A model generated the notes under the pieces. It was not told where the DNA came from. It was given only the letters and a program-made list of their open reading frames with translations, and did no database searches. A DNA stretch of 64,000 nt. Origin: VXNF01 sp964291305 (GTDB lineage: Bacteria; Actinomycetota; Acidimicrobiia; Acidimicrobiales; CATQHL01). Each line of letters begins with the position of its first letter. Position 1 is the first letter of the stretch. The stretch spans positions 124,001-188,000 of the forward strand of contig OZ219784.1 in the NCBI GenBank assembly GCA_964291305.2, read 5' to 3'. Made by a program: the position numbers and the translations under genes. This document shows positions 7,744 through 16,341 of the stretch, one piece after another.

Positions 7744-8763
7744 CTAGGTGAAGCTGCGGGTTTGGCCGGTGCGCACGTCGAGAGTAACGAGGCGGGCGCG
7801 GTGCTTCCGCCACTTCTCGGAGTAGTACCGGATCACCTCGCGGTCTTCGCCGAGCGCGTCGAGCAGGGCGGCGTCGAGCATGTCCAACATTTCGACAGCC
7901 GCGGTGACGTAGCTCTCGGCTTGACAGGCCGCCGCGTCTAGCAGCTCTATGTCTTCGCTGGCGTACCAGCCCTCTTCGTCCCACTCGAACCAGCCCGCCA
8001 TAGCGGCCAGATCGATGTTCAGCTCGTCGAGCTTGTCGGCGACTGTCGAACGCAAATCAGGTGGTAGCAGGTTGACGCAGTTGGTTATGTCGTGGCACTG
8101 GCCCCGCCACGCGTTCTTGTCAGTGGTGTGAGCGCCGTGGAGCACGGCCAACGTTTCCACCGCCCGGTCGAACGCGATAGCAGCTGCGGCGCACACATCA
8201 ACCAGCCGCCCCGGGGCGGGCTCGTTTCTTGGCCCGTAGTTAGTTTCCCCGGACTCGGTGCGGTCAGCCCAGAGATCCTCGGCGTTCAAATGGAACTCCA
8301 AGCGGTTGACCCCGAAAATAAGCAACATCCGCCAGTAGCCGAACGCCTGGCCGGCGTTGCTGGTAGCGCGTTGCATCTTCTTGTTCCAGCGGACTTCGCC
8401 ACGCCGGCCTGAGTCGGCGACAGTGACAGTGCCCAGAGCGTTGATGCGATGCTCGAACGATGTGGAAACCTGCTCGACGCGGGTTTTCCACTCAGGGCGG
8501 TCAGTGGGGAACACCTGCACACGCCAACGCTCGGCGACCGCGCCGGCAGCCGCTTCCTCTAGTCGCTTCTTCAGCTTGTACCGCTCGTCGTAGTCGATAT
8601 CCGCGAACACCGCCACCAGGTCAATGTCGCTCTTAGCCGTAGCCTCGCCACGGGCGACCGACCCGTACAGCAACACCTCCTCCGCCCCCTCAGCCAACAA
8701 CACCCCCGCTGCCCGCCGAGCGTCAGCTACCGTCGGAACAACCCCAGCAGAGACATCACGCAT
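7744..8763 (-). CDS. Nucleotidyltransferase fused to HEPN-like domain (paralogue 1)
   Basis: This 339-residue protein starts at ATG 8763. Its N-terminal third is a minimal nucleotidyltransferase: GSVARG at 34-39, SDIDL with Asp46 and Asp48, and a third acidic residue in VFPTDRPEW (Asp88). The C-terminal half, around residues 195-320, has a helical pattern with QCHDITNCVNLLP that resembles HEPN domains. In MntA-HepT systems these two activities are on separate proteins, and the nucleotidyltransferase disarms the HEPN RNase. Here they are one chain. The HEPN R-x4-6-H motif is not clear in this copy. Two paralogues lie at 53662-54660 and 54922-55941. The end, VRTGQTR, is shared with the third. 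Confidence 0.72.
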   Translation of the reverse strand: MRDVSAGVVPTVADARRAAGVLLAEGAEEVLLYGSVARGEATAKSDIDLVAVFADIDYDERYKLKKRLEEAAAGAVAERWRVQVFPTDRPEWKTRVEQVSTSFEHRINALGTVTVADSGRRGEVRWNKKMQRATSNAGQAFGYWRMLLIFGVNRLEFHLNAEDLWADRTESGETNYGPRNEPAPGRLVDVCAAAAIAFDRAVETLAVLHGAHTTDKNAWRGQCHDITNCVNLLPPDLRSTVADKLDELNIDLAAMAGWFEWDEEGWYASEDIELLDAAACQAESYVTAAVEMLDMLDAALLDALGEDREVIRYYSEKWRKHRARLVTLDVRTGQTRSFT

Positions 8764-8774
8764 AATTCAAAATA
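8764..8774 (-). promoter_or_regulatory. TATTTT -10 element, leaderless start
   Basis: On the minus strand TATTTT (8774-8769) is followed by five bases and ATG 8763. There is no ribosome binding site. Both other paralogues have a TAnnnT hexamer at six bases from the start, which supports leaderless transcription. Confidence 0.4.
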
Positions 8775-8837
8775 CCCTCGGGGGGCAAGCATCGAGCCGG
8801 CCACATGGACCAACCGTCTTCAGTGTTACAACAAGCC

Positions 8838-9020
8838 GCCGCGGAGTTGCTCACAACCCACAACTCCGCAGGGAGTAGGCGCTGCTAGAGATGGCCCACC
8901 AGGCTTATGGGCAGGCTGCGTTCACAACCCACGACTCCGTAGGAGGCAGGCGCTAGCCCATAGGTGGTCGCGCTGTGCCTAGACCGCGGAGCTGCTCACA
9001 GTCCACAACTCCGCAGGCAT
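8838..9020. repeat. Three-copy repeat with hairpins, period 71-74 bp
   Basis: Three related copies of a core CTCACAACCCACAACTCCG begin near 8850, 8921 and 8995. The first two extend together to AGGCGCT. In the first copy GCGGAGTTG (8840-8848) and CAACTCCGC (8861-8869) can form a 9-bp stem, and the third copy can form a similar stem with one mismatch. A second inverted pair (CTTATGGGC with GCCCATAG) flanks the middle copy. The array fills the 310-bp gap downstream of the HNH gene and upstream of the nucleotidyltransferase; no other gene is seen in this gap. Confidence 0.7.
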
Positions 9021-9073
9021 AGGGGAAAGAGGAGGCCACTGCCGAGTTCCGGGTCGGCGTGGTGTGATTTGTT

Positions 9074-10813
9074 TCAGCGTCGTAGGGGCGGATTCACAGC
9101 CGGCGGTTTGATGGTGTTGTTGATGTTGAACCTCGCCGCGAACCCGTGGGTGCAGGCAGTCCAAGCACCGCGCCGTACAGGTGGGGTATTGCCAAGCTGG
9201 TCGGGGTGTTGGAGCGTGAACCTGCCGTCGGCGTCTCGGACTACTTCGGCGCCTCTGGTGTGAACCAAATGGTGGTGGCAGTAGCTGCAGAGCAGGCAGA
9301 GGTTGTCGAGGTCGGTTTTGCCTCCGTGCTCCCAGTGGGTGATGTGGTGTGCTTGGCACCAGTTAGCCGAAGCCCCGCAACCCACGCAACCCTTATCCCG
9401 CACAGCCAACACCGCGCGCTGGCGGCTAGAAGCGTGGCGTTTACCCCGGCCGAGCCACAAAGGCTCGCTCTTACCCTTAAACACAGCCGGCAAGATTCTC
9501 GCGTCACACGCCAAACCGAGAAGCTCCTCAACCGACAGCGGGGTGCCATCAGAGAGGCGGGCGTCACGTAGTTGGCCCGCAATGGTGTCGTAGTCGGCGA
9601 CCACCAACAGGTCCACACCCTGAGCCTTGCCCGCAGACTTACCAGCCTTGCCGGTTCCGCCGCTGTTGGTGACGAGCTGTTCGAGCACGTCGGCCATGCG
9701 CTGACCCGAAGAAAGCCGACGTTTAGCATCCTCAGCGTGGAACAGCCGGTTAGCCGTAGCAGTGAGAGCGGTCTCGATGCGACTACCAGCCACCGGATCG
9801 AACCGGCCCATTAGGGAGAACATCCCATCGGGTTCCTGCTTGATATTCAAATAGCGCCGCTCCCGCTGACGCGCCCGCCGCTCCCCAAGATCACCCCGAG
9901 TCTGCTCGTTCACAAAATCGCGGACAGTGCGGCTGAACCGATCCTCGGACTCCCGCCCCGCAGCATCCAACAACCCAGCCTCACCACCCGGATCACCAGA
10001 TGGGGTTTGTTCTACGGCTTCGGCGATCATCTTGGCTTGCTTCGCAGTGATAGCCCCAGAGCGCAAAGCCTCAGCAGTCCCAGGCGCCCGGCCCAACTGC
10101 TCGGCCAACTTCACGTCCTGCTTAGCCCGACCGCGTGACTGCCTCAAACCGTCACGCAACACATCAACCGCGTGGCCCTCACCCCGACGGCGGGCCAACT
10201 CGCCCACCATCTCAGCCTTCACCGCAGCCAACCGAGACTCACACCTGCCGACCAACACCAACCGAGCCTCCAACTCCCCATCAGCCAAACCCCCAACCAA
10301 CAAATCCGAGGAAAACAAACCAACCAAACCCTCAACATCAAACCCCGCGCCAAGACCGGACACGCCAGCCGACCTAGAGGACCCAGTAGCGGCACCAGAG
10401 GCCCCACCAGCAGAAGTGCCATTGCGCCCAACAACAGATACTCGGTCAGCGGACCCAACAACGGCGGCAGCGGACCCGGCAGCACCGACGGCGCCGGCAG
10501 CCCCAACAGCGACGACCGCAGACTCATCAGCAGACCCAACAACGGCGGCAGCGGACCCGGCAGCACCGACGGCGCCGGCAGCCCCAACAGCGACGCCAAC
10601 AGACCCAAAGACAGCAGCGCCGGCGGCCCCAACAGCAGCACCATCGGCCCCAATAGCGGTGGTGCCGTTATGCCCAGCAGCACCCCCGCCAGCGCGCCCA
10701 GCAGCAGCACCCCCGCCAGCGCGCCCAGCAGCAGCGTCGTTCAGCTCGGCAGCGCCGTCGGGCTCAGCAGCAACCCCAACAGCCGAGTCGTCGAACAGAG
10801 TCGCAATCGTCAT
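9074..10813 (-). CDS. HNH endonuclease with DUF222 domain (13E12-type)
   Basis: The chosen start is ATG 10813, with GAGGGGG about eight bases upstream; the open frame extends upstream to 10996 but lacks such a site. The 579-residue protein has an Ala/Gly-rich low-complexity N-terminus (about residues 10-140), a DUF222-like helical middle, and a C-terminal HNH nuclease with CVGC, AHHITHWEHGG and CSYCHHHLVH, which supply zinc and metal ligands. The family is abundant in actinobacteria, often in mobile-element-rich regions, and substrates are mostly unknown. The N-terminal region contains an 81-bp tandem repeat and a 30-bp repeat, both multiples of three. Confidence 0.85.
   Translation of the reverse strand: MTIATLFDDSAVGVAAEPDGAAELNDAAAGRAGGGAAAGRAGGGAAGHNGTTAIGADGAAVGAAGAAVFGSVGVAVGAAGAVGAAGSAAAVVGSADESAVVAVGAAGAVGAAGSAAAVVGSADRVSVVGRNGTSAGGASGAATGSSRSAGVSGLGAGFDVEGLVGLFSSDLLVGGLADGELEARLVLVGRCESRLAAVKAEMVGELARRRGEGHAVDVLRDGLRQSRGRAKQDVKLAEQLGRAPGTAEALRSGAITAKQAKMIAEAVEQTPSGDPGGEAGLLDAAGRESEDRFSRTVRDFVNEQTRGDLGERRARQRERRYLNIKQEPDGMFSLMGRFDPVAGSRIETALTATANRLFHAEDAKRRLSSGQRMADVLEQLVTNSGGTGKAGKSAGKAQGVDLLVVADYDTIAGQLRDARLSDGTPLSVEELLGLACDARILPAVFKGKSEPLWLGRGKRHASSRQRAVLAVRDKGCVGCGASANWCQAHHITHWEHGGKTDLDNLCLLCSYCHHHLVHTRGAEVVRDADGRFTLQHPDQLGNTPPVRRGAWTACTHGFAARFNINNTIKPPAVNPPLRR
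10452..10596. repeat. In-frame 81-bp tandem repeat in the HNH gene
   Basis: A 64-bp block starting GACCCAACAACGGCGG occurs at 10452-10515 and again at 10533-10596, 81 bp apart. It encodes the repeated Ala/Gly-rich peptide AVGAAGSAAAVVGSAD. A shorter repeat of about 30 bp follows near 10675-10735. Both preserve the reading frame, so copy-number change would alter only the length of the linker. Confidence 0.75.
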
Positions 10814-11455
10814 CAGACACCCCCTCAAAACAGTGTGCACCGTTGGCTTCCGTTCGGCGGAGCCGACAAGCCGGACAAACAACACCAACCCCGCAAACAG
10901 ATCAGCGACCGGTACCAAGCAGTTTATCCAATCAACACAAAAACACAACGTCTGTATGTAATCTGAGGGAAATAATTTTAAGCGACAGCCGCACAAAGAC
11001 GGAAACGGTGTCGATCGCGCCGTCTAGTGCCTTCTCATCCCACCCCGCGGCAGGTGCTCTCACAGCACGGGGCGCTGGCACCCAACGCCCAAAGAAGCTG
11101 CTGGAACACTCACCGCCTGAGACTGCCGCTTGCGTCCTCTACGCAAAGTTCGACAGCACGCGCTACCGGCGCCCGGAACACTCACCGCCCGAGTTTGACG
11201 CTTGCGCCTAGGGCGAGATCGGCTTCGGCGGTGAGAACAACTACCCACGCAACCAGCGGGAACCGAAGCCGCTTGCGCCTAGTCCGAGATTAGCTGGCGG
11301 CGAGCGTTCGCCTTACTGATCAGCAGCGGTGCGCTGGTTGGGCATCGACCAGCTGGCCCGACGAGGCCCGGCGAGCGTTCGCCTTACTGATCAGCAGCGG
11401 TGCGCTGGTTGGGCATCGACCAGCTGGCCCGACGAGGCCTCGGCGAGCGTTCGCC
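10814..11455. other. 642-bp gene-poor region made largely of repeats
   Basis: Between the HNH gene and the YjdF-like gene lie about 640 bases with no convincing coding frame. Positions 10814-11040 include the HNH ribosome binding site and an AT-rich stretch (TGTATGTAATCTGAGGGAAATAA is part of the area near 10960) where its promoter may lie. The rest is two consecutive tandem-repeat families, listed separately. Confidence 0.6.
11103..11290. repeat. Degenerate tandem repeat, three copies, period 70-72 bp
   Basis: The core CGCTTGCGYCCT / CGCTTGCGCCTAG occurs at 11128, 11200 and 11270. GGAACACTCACCGCC lies 25 bases before the first two cores, at 11103 and 11175. CTCACCGCC in the second copy can pair with GGCGGTGAG at about 11228-11236, so a long hairpin is possible. 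No protein or RNA gene is recognised. Confidence 0.6.
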
Positions 11456-11475
11456 TTACTTATCAGCAGCGGTGT
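11298..11475. repeat. Near-perfect tandem repeat of 71 bp, 2.5 copies, reaching into a gene's 3' end
   Basis: Units begin with GGCGAGCGTTCGCC at 11299, 11370 and 11442 (71 and 72 bp apart). The first two units are nearly identical over their whole length, including ATCAGCAGCGGTGCGCTGG. The third is partial and contains the TAA stop and last codons of the minus-strand YjdF-like gene, so the array looks like a duplication of that gene's 3' end. Each unit starts with a small hairpin (GGCGA with TCGCC) that may act in 3'-end formation, though no T-run follows. Confidence 0.8.
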
Positions 11476-12061
11476 GCTGTGGGGCCGCGGTGGTGCGGGG
11501 AGGGGCCATGAACGCCACGATTGCGGCGCCTAATACAGCGCCGCCGGTTGAAAGGGCTAGATCCAACACCGTGTCCTCGTATGTCAGGAAGAGGCGGCTA
11601 GTGCCGGTCTTGGCAACCACGTACTCCAAAAGTTCCCAGAGCACGATCAAGAAGGCGCCGAAACCTCCGCCGGCAGCTACCAGGCCGAACCGGGTGATAG
11701 GTCGGCTGCCACGCAGGATCATCGTGAACGCAACGGCTAGCAGCGACCAGTTGGCCAGGTGCAAGATGTCGTCGAACAGGTCCACGCTCTCGTAGAGCCC
11801 CAGCATGTTGCCGCCTATGTCTAAGAAGAACGGTGCCACGATGCAGGCGTCGGCCACGGTGTAATAGGCAATCCGGCGCTTAGACCAGCGGTGCAACAAC
11901 GGTGCCACGGCTATACACAGCGGAAAGGTGAGGGTCCGCGCCAGCCAGCCTTTGCCGTCCAGTCGCTCCAAGTCGGAAATCAAACCGCCCACGAGCATCG
12001 CCACCAGCCCCCAGCGCAACAAGTGCAGCACCAACCGCCCGAACCCGACTCTGCCCATCAC
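11456..12061 (-). CDS. YjdF/DUF2238-like integral membrane protein
   Basis: The 201-residue protein is mostly hydrophobic with several membrane helices. The pattern FDDILHLANWSLLAVAF, then FLIVLWELLEYV, then YEDTVLDLALSTGGAVLGA resembles YjdF/DUF2238 family members, whose conserved acidic residues lie in membrane segments. No biochemical role is firmly known for the family. The last codons, encoding TAADK, lie in the first bases of a 71-bp repeat array downstream. The next gene on the other side is divergent, so it is probably transcribed alone. Confidence 0.6.
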   Translation of the reverse strand: MMGRVGFGRLVLHLLRWGLVAMLVGGLISDLERLDGKGWLARTLTFPLCIAVAPLLHRWSKRRIAYYTVADACIVAPFFLDIGGNMLGLYESVDLFDDILHLANWSLLAVAFTMILRGSRPITRFGLVAAGGGFGAFLIVLWELLEYVVAKTGTSRLFLTYEDTVLDLALSTGGAVLGAAIVAFMAPPRTTAAPQHTAADK

Positions 12062-12214
12062 TAACTCTGTCTAGTCGTGGGGCAGCAACTCGGCACATCA
12101 AGCCGAGACCGGCAGTTGGATGGACAACGCGCCTAACGTTGGGGGTTGCGGTCGATAGATGTGCTCAAATCGTCGGGCCGTCGCCGAGGACACAAACACC
12201 GGAGGTGAGCAGTT

Positions 12215-13195
12215 GTGCTGGAAACCGCACTGAGGCACTACTGGCACCCGGTGGCGCTCGCCAGCGAAGTAACCAGCCAGCCACAGCAAGTGCGGCTCCT
12301 AGGCCAGTCGATAGTGCTATACCGCGATGCCGAGGGCGTGATTGCCTTAGCCGACCGCTGCGTCCACCGAGGAGTGGCCCTCTCGGGAGGGTGCATCCGC
12401 AACGGCGAACTCATGTGCCCCTACCACGGCTGGCAATACGACCGCAACGGCAAAGTGACATACATCCCCGCGCTCGGCCCCGACGGCAACATCCCCAGCC
12501 AAGCCCGAGTAAAGCGCTACCAAGTGCGCGAACAATACGACGCCATCTGGCTAACACTCGAAGACCCAGCAGCCGACCCGCCCCCCTGGCCCGACAACGA
12601 CTGGGACAACCCAGACTGGCGCGTATTCCAAGTAGGGAAGTGGCACTGGCAAACCTCCGCCGGCCGGATGGTGGAGAACGCCCTGGACTTCGCCCACTTC
12701 AACTTCGTGCACGCAGGGTTCACCGAGCTGGCCGACGGGCCATTCATCAAGCCCTACGACGTGACAATCACAGACGACGGCATGAGCTACGCCTACAACG
12801 ACAGCGTGCTAGTGCGGGACTACCGACTGCACCTGCCCTTCACCTTGCACGACCGCAAGTCGGTGATGGCGGCCACCGGCGGGGTCACTTGGTCGGAGCG
12901 GGGCGACTCTAAGACTGGCGATGTCACCACCATCACTTCGGTGGCGTCCCCCACCGACCGGGAAGAGGTGATGATCGTCGTGTACCTATCCCGCAATCAC
13001 TCCCTAGATATACCCGATGAGGACTTTGCGGTCGGTTTCGATGAGATCATGAAGCAAGATCGAGCAGTGGTGGAAGCCCAGGACCCCGCCGAGCTTCCCC
13101 TAGACCCGCGAGAGGAACTACACCTCAAAGTGGCCGACGGCGCCTCAATCATTTACCGCCGGCTGCTGCGAGAACTAGCAGCCCAGCACACCTAA
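12215..13195 (+). CDS. Rieske non-heme iron oxygenase
   Basis: The 326-residue protein starts at GTG 12215, with GGAGGTGA eight bases upstream. The Rieske [2Fe-2S] ligands are Cys49, His51, Cys68 and His71 (CVH, then CPYHGW). The mononuclear iron site is the NALDFAHFNFVH block (His161 and His166, with Asp158). This is the layout of single-component-sized ring-hydroxylating or O-demethylating oxygenases such as the vanillate demethylase and phenoxybenzoate families. The substrate cannot be assigned, and no reductase gene is adjacent. It precedes cobQ by 43 bp on the same strand. Confidence 0.85.
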   Translation: MLETALRHYWHPVALASEVTSQPQQVRLLGQSIVLYRDAEGVIALADRCVHRGVALSGGCIRNGELMCPYHGWQYDRNGKVTYIPALGPDGNIPSQARVKRYQVREQYDAIWLTLEDPAADPPPWPDNDWDNPDWRVFQVGKWHWQTSAGRMVENALDFAHFNFVHAGFTELADGPFIKPYDVTITDDGMSYAYNDSVLVRDYRLHLPFTLHDRKSVMAATGGVTWSERGDSKTGDVTTITSVASPTDREEVMIVVYLSRNHSLDIPDEDFAVGFDEIMKQDRAVVEAQDPAELPLDPREELHLKVADGASIIYRRLLRELAAQHT

Positions 13196-13238
13196 CTGCC
13201 AGACCCCCTCCGGAAGAACCACTGCCGCGGCCCGAGAG

Positions 13239-14762
13239 ATGAGCAATCCGACATCGGGCGCGCTCATGGTGGCGGGTGCAACCAGTGGAGCGGGGAAGTC
13301 CACCGTCAGCGCGGCATTGTGTCGCTTGCTGCGCCGTCGCGGTCTCTCAGTGGCACCGTTCAAAGCGCTGAACATGTCCAACCACTCCGCGGTCACCGCC
13401 GACGGTGGCGAGATCGGGCGGGCCCAGGCGATGCAAGCCGCAGCTGCGGGATTGGCGACAGACCGCCGCATGAACCCCATCTTGTTGAAGCCCAATCGCC
13501 AGCGTGGCAGCCACGTGGTGGTGCTGGGTGAGGAGCGGCAGACCAGCAACGCAGCCAGCTTCGGGCAGCTGACCGCCAGCCTCAAGCCGTTGGTACTGGA
13601 AGCCCTGGACTCGCTGCGCCGCGACCATCGCTGGGTGATCGCCGAGGGAGCGGGAGGAGCAGCGGAGATCAACCTGCTTGACCGTGATCTGGTGAATCTG
13701 CCGCTTGCCCAAGCCGCTGGCATTCCAGCAATCCTGGTGGTGGACATCGACCAGGGTGGAGCTTTCGCCGCCGCTTACGGCAGCATCGGGCTTCTCCCCC
13801 CGGAGCTGCGCGCCACCATCAGCGGCGTCGTGTTCAACCGCTTCCGCGGCGACGTCGGCCAGCTGAGCAGTGGCATAGCTCAACTCACCCAGCGCACCGG
13901 CGTACCCATCCTGGGTGTCTTACCCCATCTCGGACCCGTACCACTCCTCGGGGTGGAGGACTCATTAGACATAACCTCTGGAGACATAGCCGCCGTTGCC
14001 CGCCACACGCAGCAATCAGACCGACCGGTCCGAGTGGCAGTGGTGCTGCTGCCACATCTGGCGAATCCCTCTGACTTTGATCCGTTCCTAGTCGAACCCG
14101 ATGTCTCGTTGTCCTGGGTGACCCGAGGCGACCAATTTGAGGCCGCGGATTTGGTAATTCTGCCTGGCAGCCGAGCGACCGTTTCCGATCTTGCCTGGCT
14201 GCGCCAGCGCGGCCTCGACCGCGCCATAGCTGAAGTAGCCCGCCTCGAGAGCGCCCGAGTGATCGGGATTTGTGCCGGCTATCAGATGCTGGGAACCGAA
14301 ATCGACGATCCCATCGAGTCCGGAGCCGGACTGGTGCCAGGCTTGGGCCTGCTGCAGTCAACCGCAAGGTTCGTCGAGCCTAAGATCGTGCGACGCTCAA
14401 CTGGGAACGCCGGCGGCCGCCCTATCGCCGGGTATCAGATCCGCTTTGGCCGCCCAGCGCCCAGCCAGTCACCCTGGCTCGAGCTAGACGGCGAACCCGA
14501 AGGAGCCGTCTCGGCCTCGGGAGTTGTCCTGGGCACCAGCCTGCACGGGATCTTCGACGCCGACGGGTTCCGCTCCGCTCTACTCACTGAAATCGCCTCC
14601 GCCACAAACCGCTACTACAGCCCAGCACCACACACATTCGCCGGCGCGCTCGAAGCTCAACACGAGCGGCTAGCAGACTGGATCGAAGAGCACCTGGACA
14701 TCAACGCCCTAATAGACATCGCCTCCACCGCAGCCCCGCCGGAGGAAGGTCCGGGCTGGTAA
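13239..14762 (+). CDS. cobQ: Cobyric acid synthase
   Basis: CobQ amidates the b, d, e and g carboxylates of adenosylcobyrinic acid a,c-diamide using glutamine and ATP, in the cytoplasm. The 507-residue protein has an N-terminal P-loop-type domain (VAGATSGAGKSTV at 12-24, then NMSNHSAVTADGGEIG) and a C-terminal class I-like glutaminase domain with the nucleophile in GICAGYQMLG. Size agrees with the family. No other cobalamin biosynthesis gene is nearby and no cobalamin riboswitch could be seen upstream. The start ATG is preceded by a weak site only. Confidence 0.95.
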   Translation: MSNPTSGALMVAGATSGAGKSTVSAALCRLLRRRGLSVAPFKALNMSNHSAVTADGGEIGRAQAMQAAAAGLATDRRMNPILLKPNRQRGSHVVVLGEERQTSNAASFGQLTASLKPLVLEALDSLRRDHRWVIAEGAGGAAEINLLDRDLVNLPLAQAAGIPAILVVDIDQGGAFAAAYGSIGLLPPELRATISGVVFNRFRGDVGQLSSGIAQLTQRTGVPILGVLPHLGPVPLLGVEDSLDITSGDIAAVARHTQQSDRPVRVAVVLLPHLANPSDFDPFLVEPDVSLSWVTRGDQFEAADLVILPGSRATVSDLAWLRQRGLDRAIAEVARLESARVIGICAGYQMLGTEIDDPIESGAGLVPGLGLLQSTARFVEPKIVRRSTGNAGGRPIAGYQIRFGRPAPSQSPWLELDGEPEGAVSASGVVLGTSLHGIFDADGFRSALLTEIASATNRYYSPAPHTFAGALEAQHERLADWIEEHLDINALIDIASTAAPPEEGPGW

Positions 14763-14828
14763 GCGAACCGACGTAGGCCCCGGTAATGGGGCTCGGCGCC
14801 GCCAGGGTGGCCGGTACCATCGGCGGCG

Positions 14829-16322
14829 ATGAGCGAACCTAATAGCCTGGGGCTGGCACTCGGCGGGCTGAGCAAAGCCGAACGGGTTCACTACGACCGG
14901 CTCGTGGCCACCACCTCGCTGCTGGCCGACATCAGCTTCGCCGACATCTTGCTGCTGCTGCCCGTCGACAACGCCGACGACACGGGAACCTCCCACAGCG
15001 GTATGGAGGGGGGCGTACGCTTCGTCACTACCGCCCACAGCCGCCCCGTCACTAGCCAGACAGTACATCCGGACGATCTGGTGGGCGGGGTGATCAGCGC
15101 CAACCAACGGCCGCTGGCTGTGCTCGCACACCAGAGCGGGGTGAGCACCAACGGCGGCGCCTACCTGGCCGAACAAAGGCGCTGGGTTCAGTCCCTGGCA
15201 GTCCCAGTGAACTTCGCCAACCGCACGATTGCTGTGTTGCTGCGCGAGTTTCCGTCGGTGAGCGACCGGGTCTGGGGGCGGTTGGAGACTACCTACTTCG
15301 GCCTGTTCCGCCGCTTAGCAGGGATGATCGCCGACGGTTCCTTCCCTTATGCCGCGGGGCCGGGGAACCACGACCACCCACCCCGGGTGGGCGACGGTGT
15401 CATAGTGTTAGACGCCTGGCAGCGAGTCACGTACCTAACGCCTAACGCCCACTCTGCGCTGCGGCGCCTCGGTATCAACGGCGACCCCACAGGCAAGCGC
15501 CTCGCCCATGTGGGAATTGAACCTCGTGCTCTGCGACTCACCGCCTCAGCGGTGCTGCCACACGACGAAGAGATAGAGCGCAACGGCCACAACGTGGTCG
15601 TGCGGTGCCTGCCACTGATCCAAGAGGAGACCCTCACGGGTGTCTTGGTGCTGGTGCGGGACATTACCGAGTTGCGCCGGGTTGACCGCTTGTTGATCAC
15701 CAAGAATGCCGCCTTAGCCGAGGTGCATCATCGGGTGAAGAACAACTTGCAGACGGTGTCGTCGCTGCTCAGGCTGCAGAGCCGCTGGCTGGAAGAACCC
15801 GAAGCCAAAGAAGCGCTGGCCGAGTCGGCCCGCCGCATCCGCCTGATCGCCGCTGTGCACGAGATCCTCAGCGGCCCCGACGGCGACAGCACCCCGTTCG
15901 AAAGCGTCGTGGATTACCTTGCGTCGCTGCTGCGAGAGTCGCTGGCTTTACCGAACGCGCCGATCTCGATCAGGGTGGAGGGAGTGGTCGGTCCGCTGCC
16001 CAGCGAGGTCATGACCACGATGGCGATCGTGCTGAACGAACTGGTGCAAAACGCAGTCGATCATGGTTTCGGCGGCCCCACGGCTGCCGGCCATCAAGAC
16101 AGCGAGATCGTGGTCAGGCTCGCCCGAGTGGACTCGGAACTCCAGCTCTCGGTGACCGACAACGGCAGGGGCATGCCAGATAGTCCGCTGCAGGAGGGTT
16201 TAGGCCTGACGCTGGTCCGGGCGCTGGTGGAAAACGACCTCGGCGGCAGTCTGGTACACCGGTCCGAGCCGGGCGGCACCACCGTAGAACTAGTCGCCCC
16301 CCTAGAGGCAAAAAGCCGCTAG
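14829..16322 (+). CDS. pdtaS: PdtaS-like sensor histidine kinase (HisKA_2 type)
   Basis: The 497-residue kinase has a GAF-like N-terminal domain (about 1-150), a PAS-like segment (about 175-285), a HisKA_2 phosphoacceptor region with EVHHRVKNNLQTVSSLL near residue 300, and an ATPase domain with NELVQNAVDHG and DNGRGM. This is the layout of mycobacterial PdtaS, a soluble cytoplasmic kinase that signals to the RNA-binding antiterminator PdtaR. No membrane segment is visible. The partner response regulator is not adjacent. The call is firm for the kinase class, less so for the orthologue. Confidence 0.85.
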   Translation: MSEPNSLGLALGGLSKAERVHYDRLVATTSLLADISFADILLLLPVDNADDTGTSHSGMEGGVRFVTTAHSRPVTSQTVHPDDLVGGVISANQRPLAVLAHQSGVSTNGGAYLAEQRRWVQSLAVPVNFANRTIAVLLREFPSVSDRVWGRLETTYFGLFRRLAGMIADGSFPYAAGPGNHDHPPRVGDGVIVLDAWQRVTYLTPNAHSALRRLGINGDPTGKRLAHVGIEPRALRLTASAVLPHDEEIERNGHNVVVRCLPLIQEETLTGVLVLVRDITELRRVDRLLITKNAALAEVHHRVKNNLQTVSSLLRLQSRWLEEPEAKEALAESARRIRLIAAVHEILSGPDGDSTPFESVVDYLASLLRESLALPNAPISIRVEGVVGPLPSEVMTTMAIVLNELVQNAVDHGFGGPTAAGHQDSEIVVRLARVDSELQLSVTDNGRGMPDSPLQEGLGLTLVRALVENDLGGSLVHRSEPGGTTVELVAPLEAKSR

Positions 16323-16341
16323 CACAGGTGTCAACTAACGA

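Noticed and set aside
9927..10961. Plus-strand frames of several hundred codons opposite the HNH gene
   Set aside because: They are low-complexity Pro/Ala translations of the GC-rich linker on the other strand.
10814..10996. N-terminal extension of the HNH gene to 10996
   Set aside because: Sequence is not typical of the family, and a strong ribosome binding site lies before ATG 10813.
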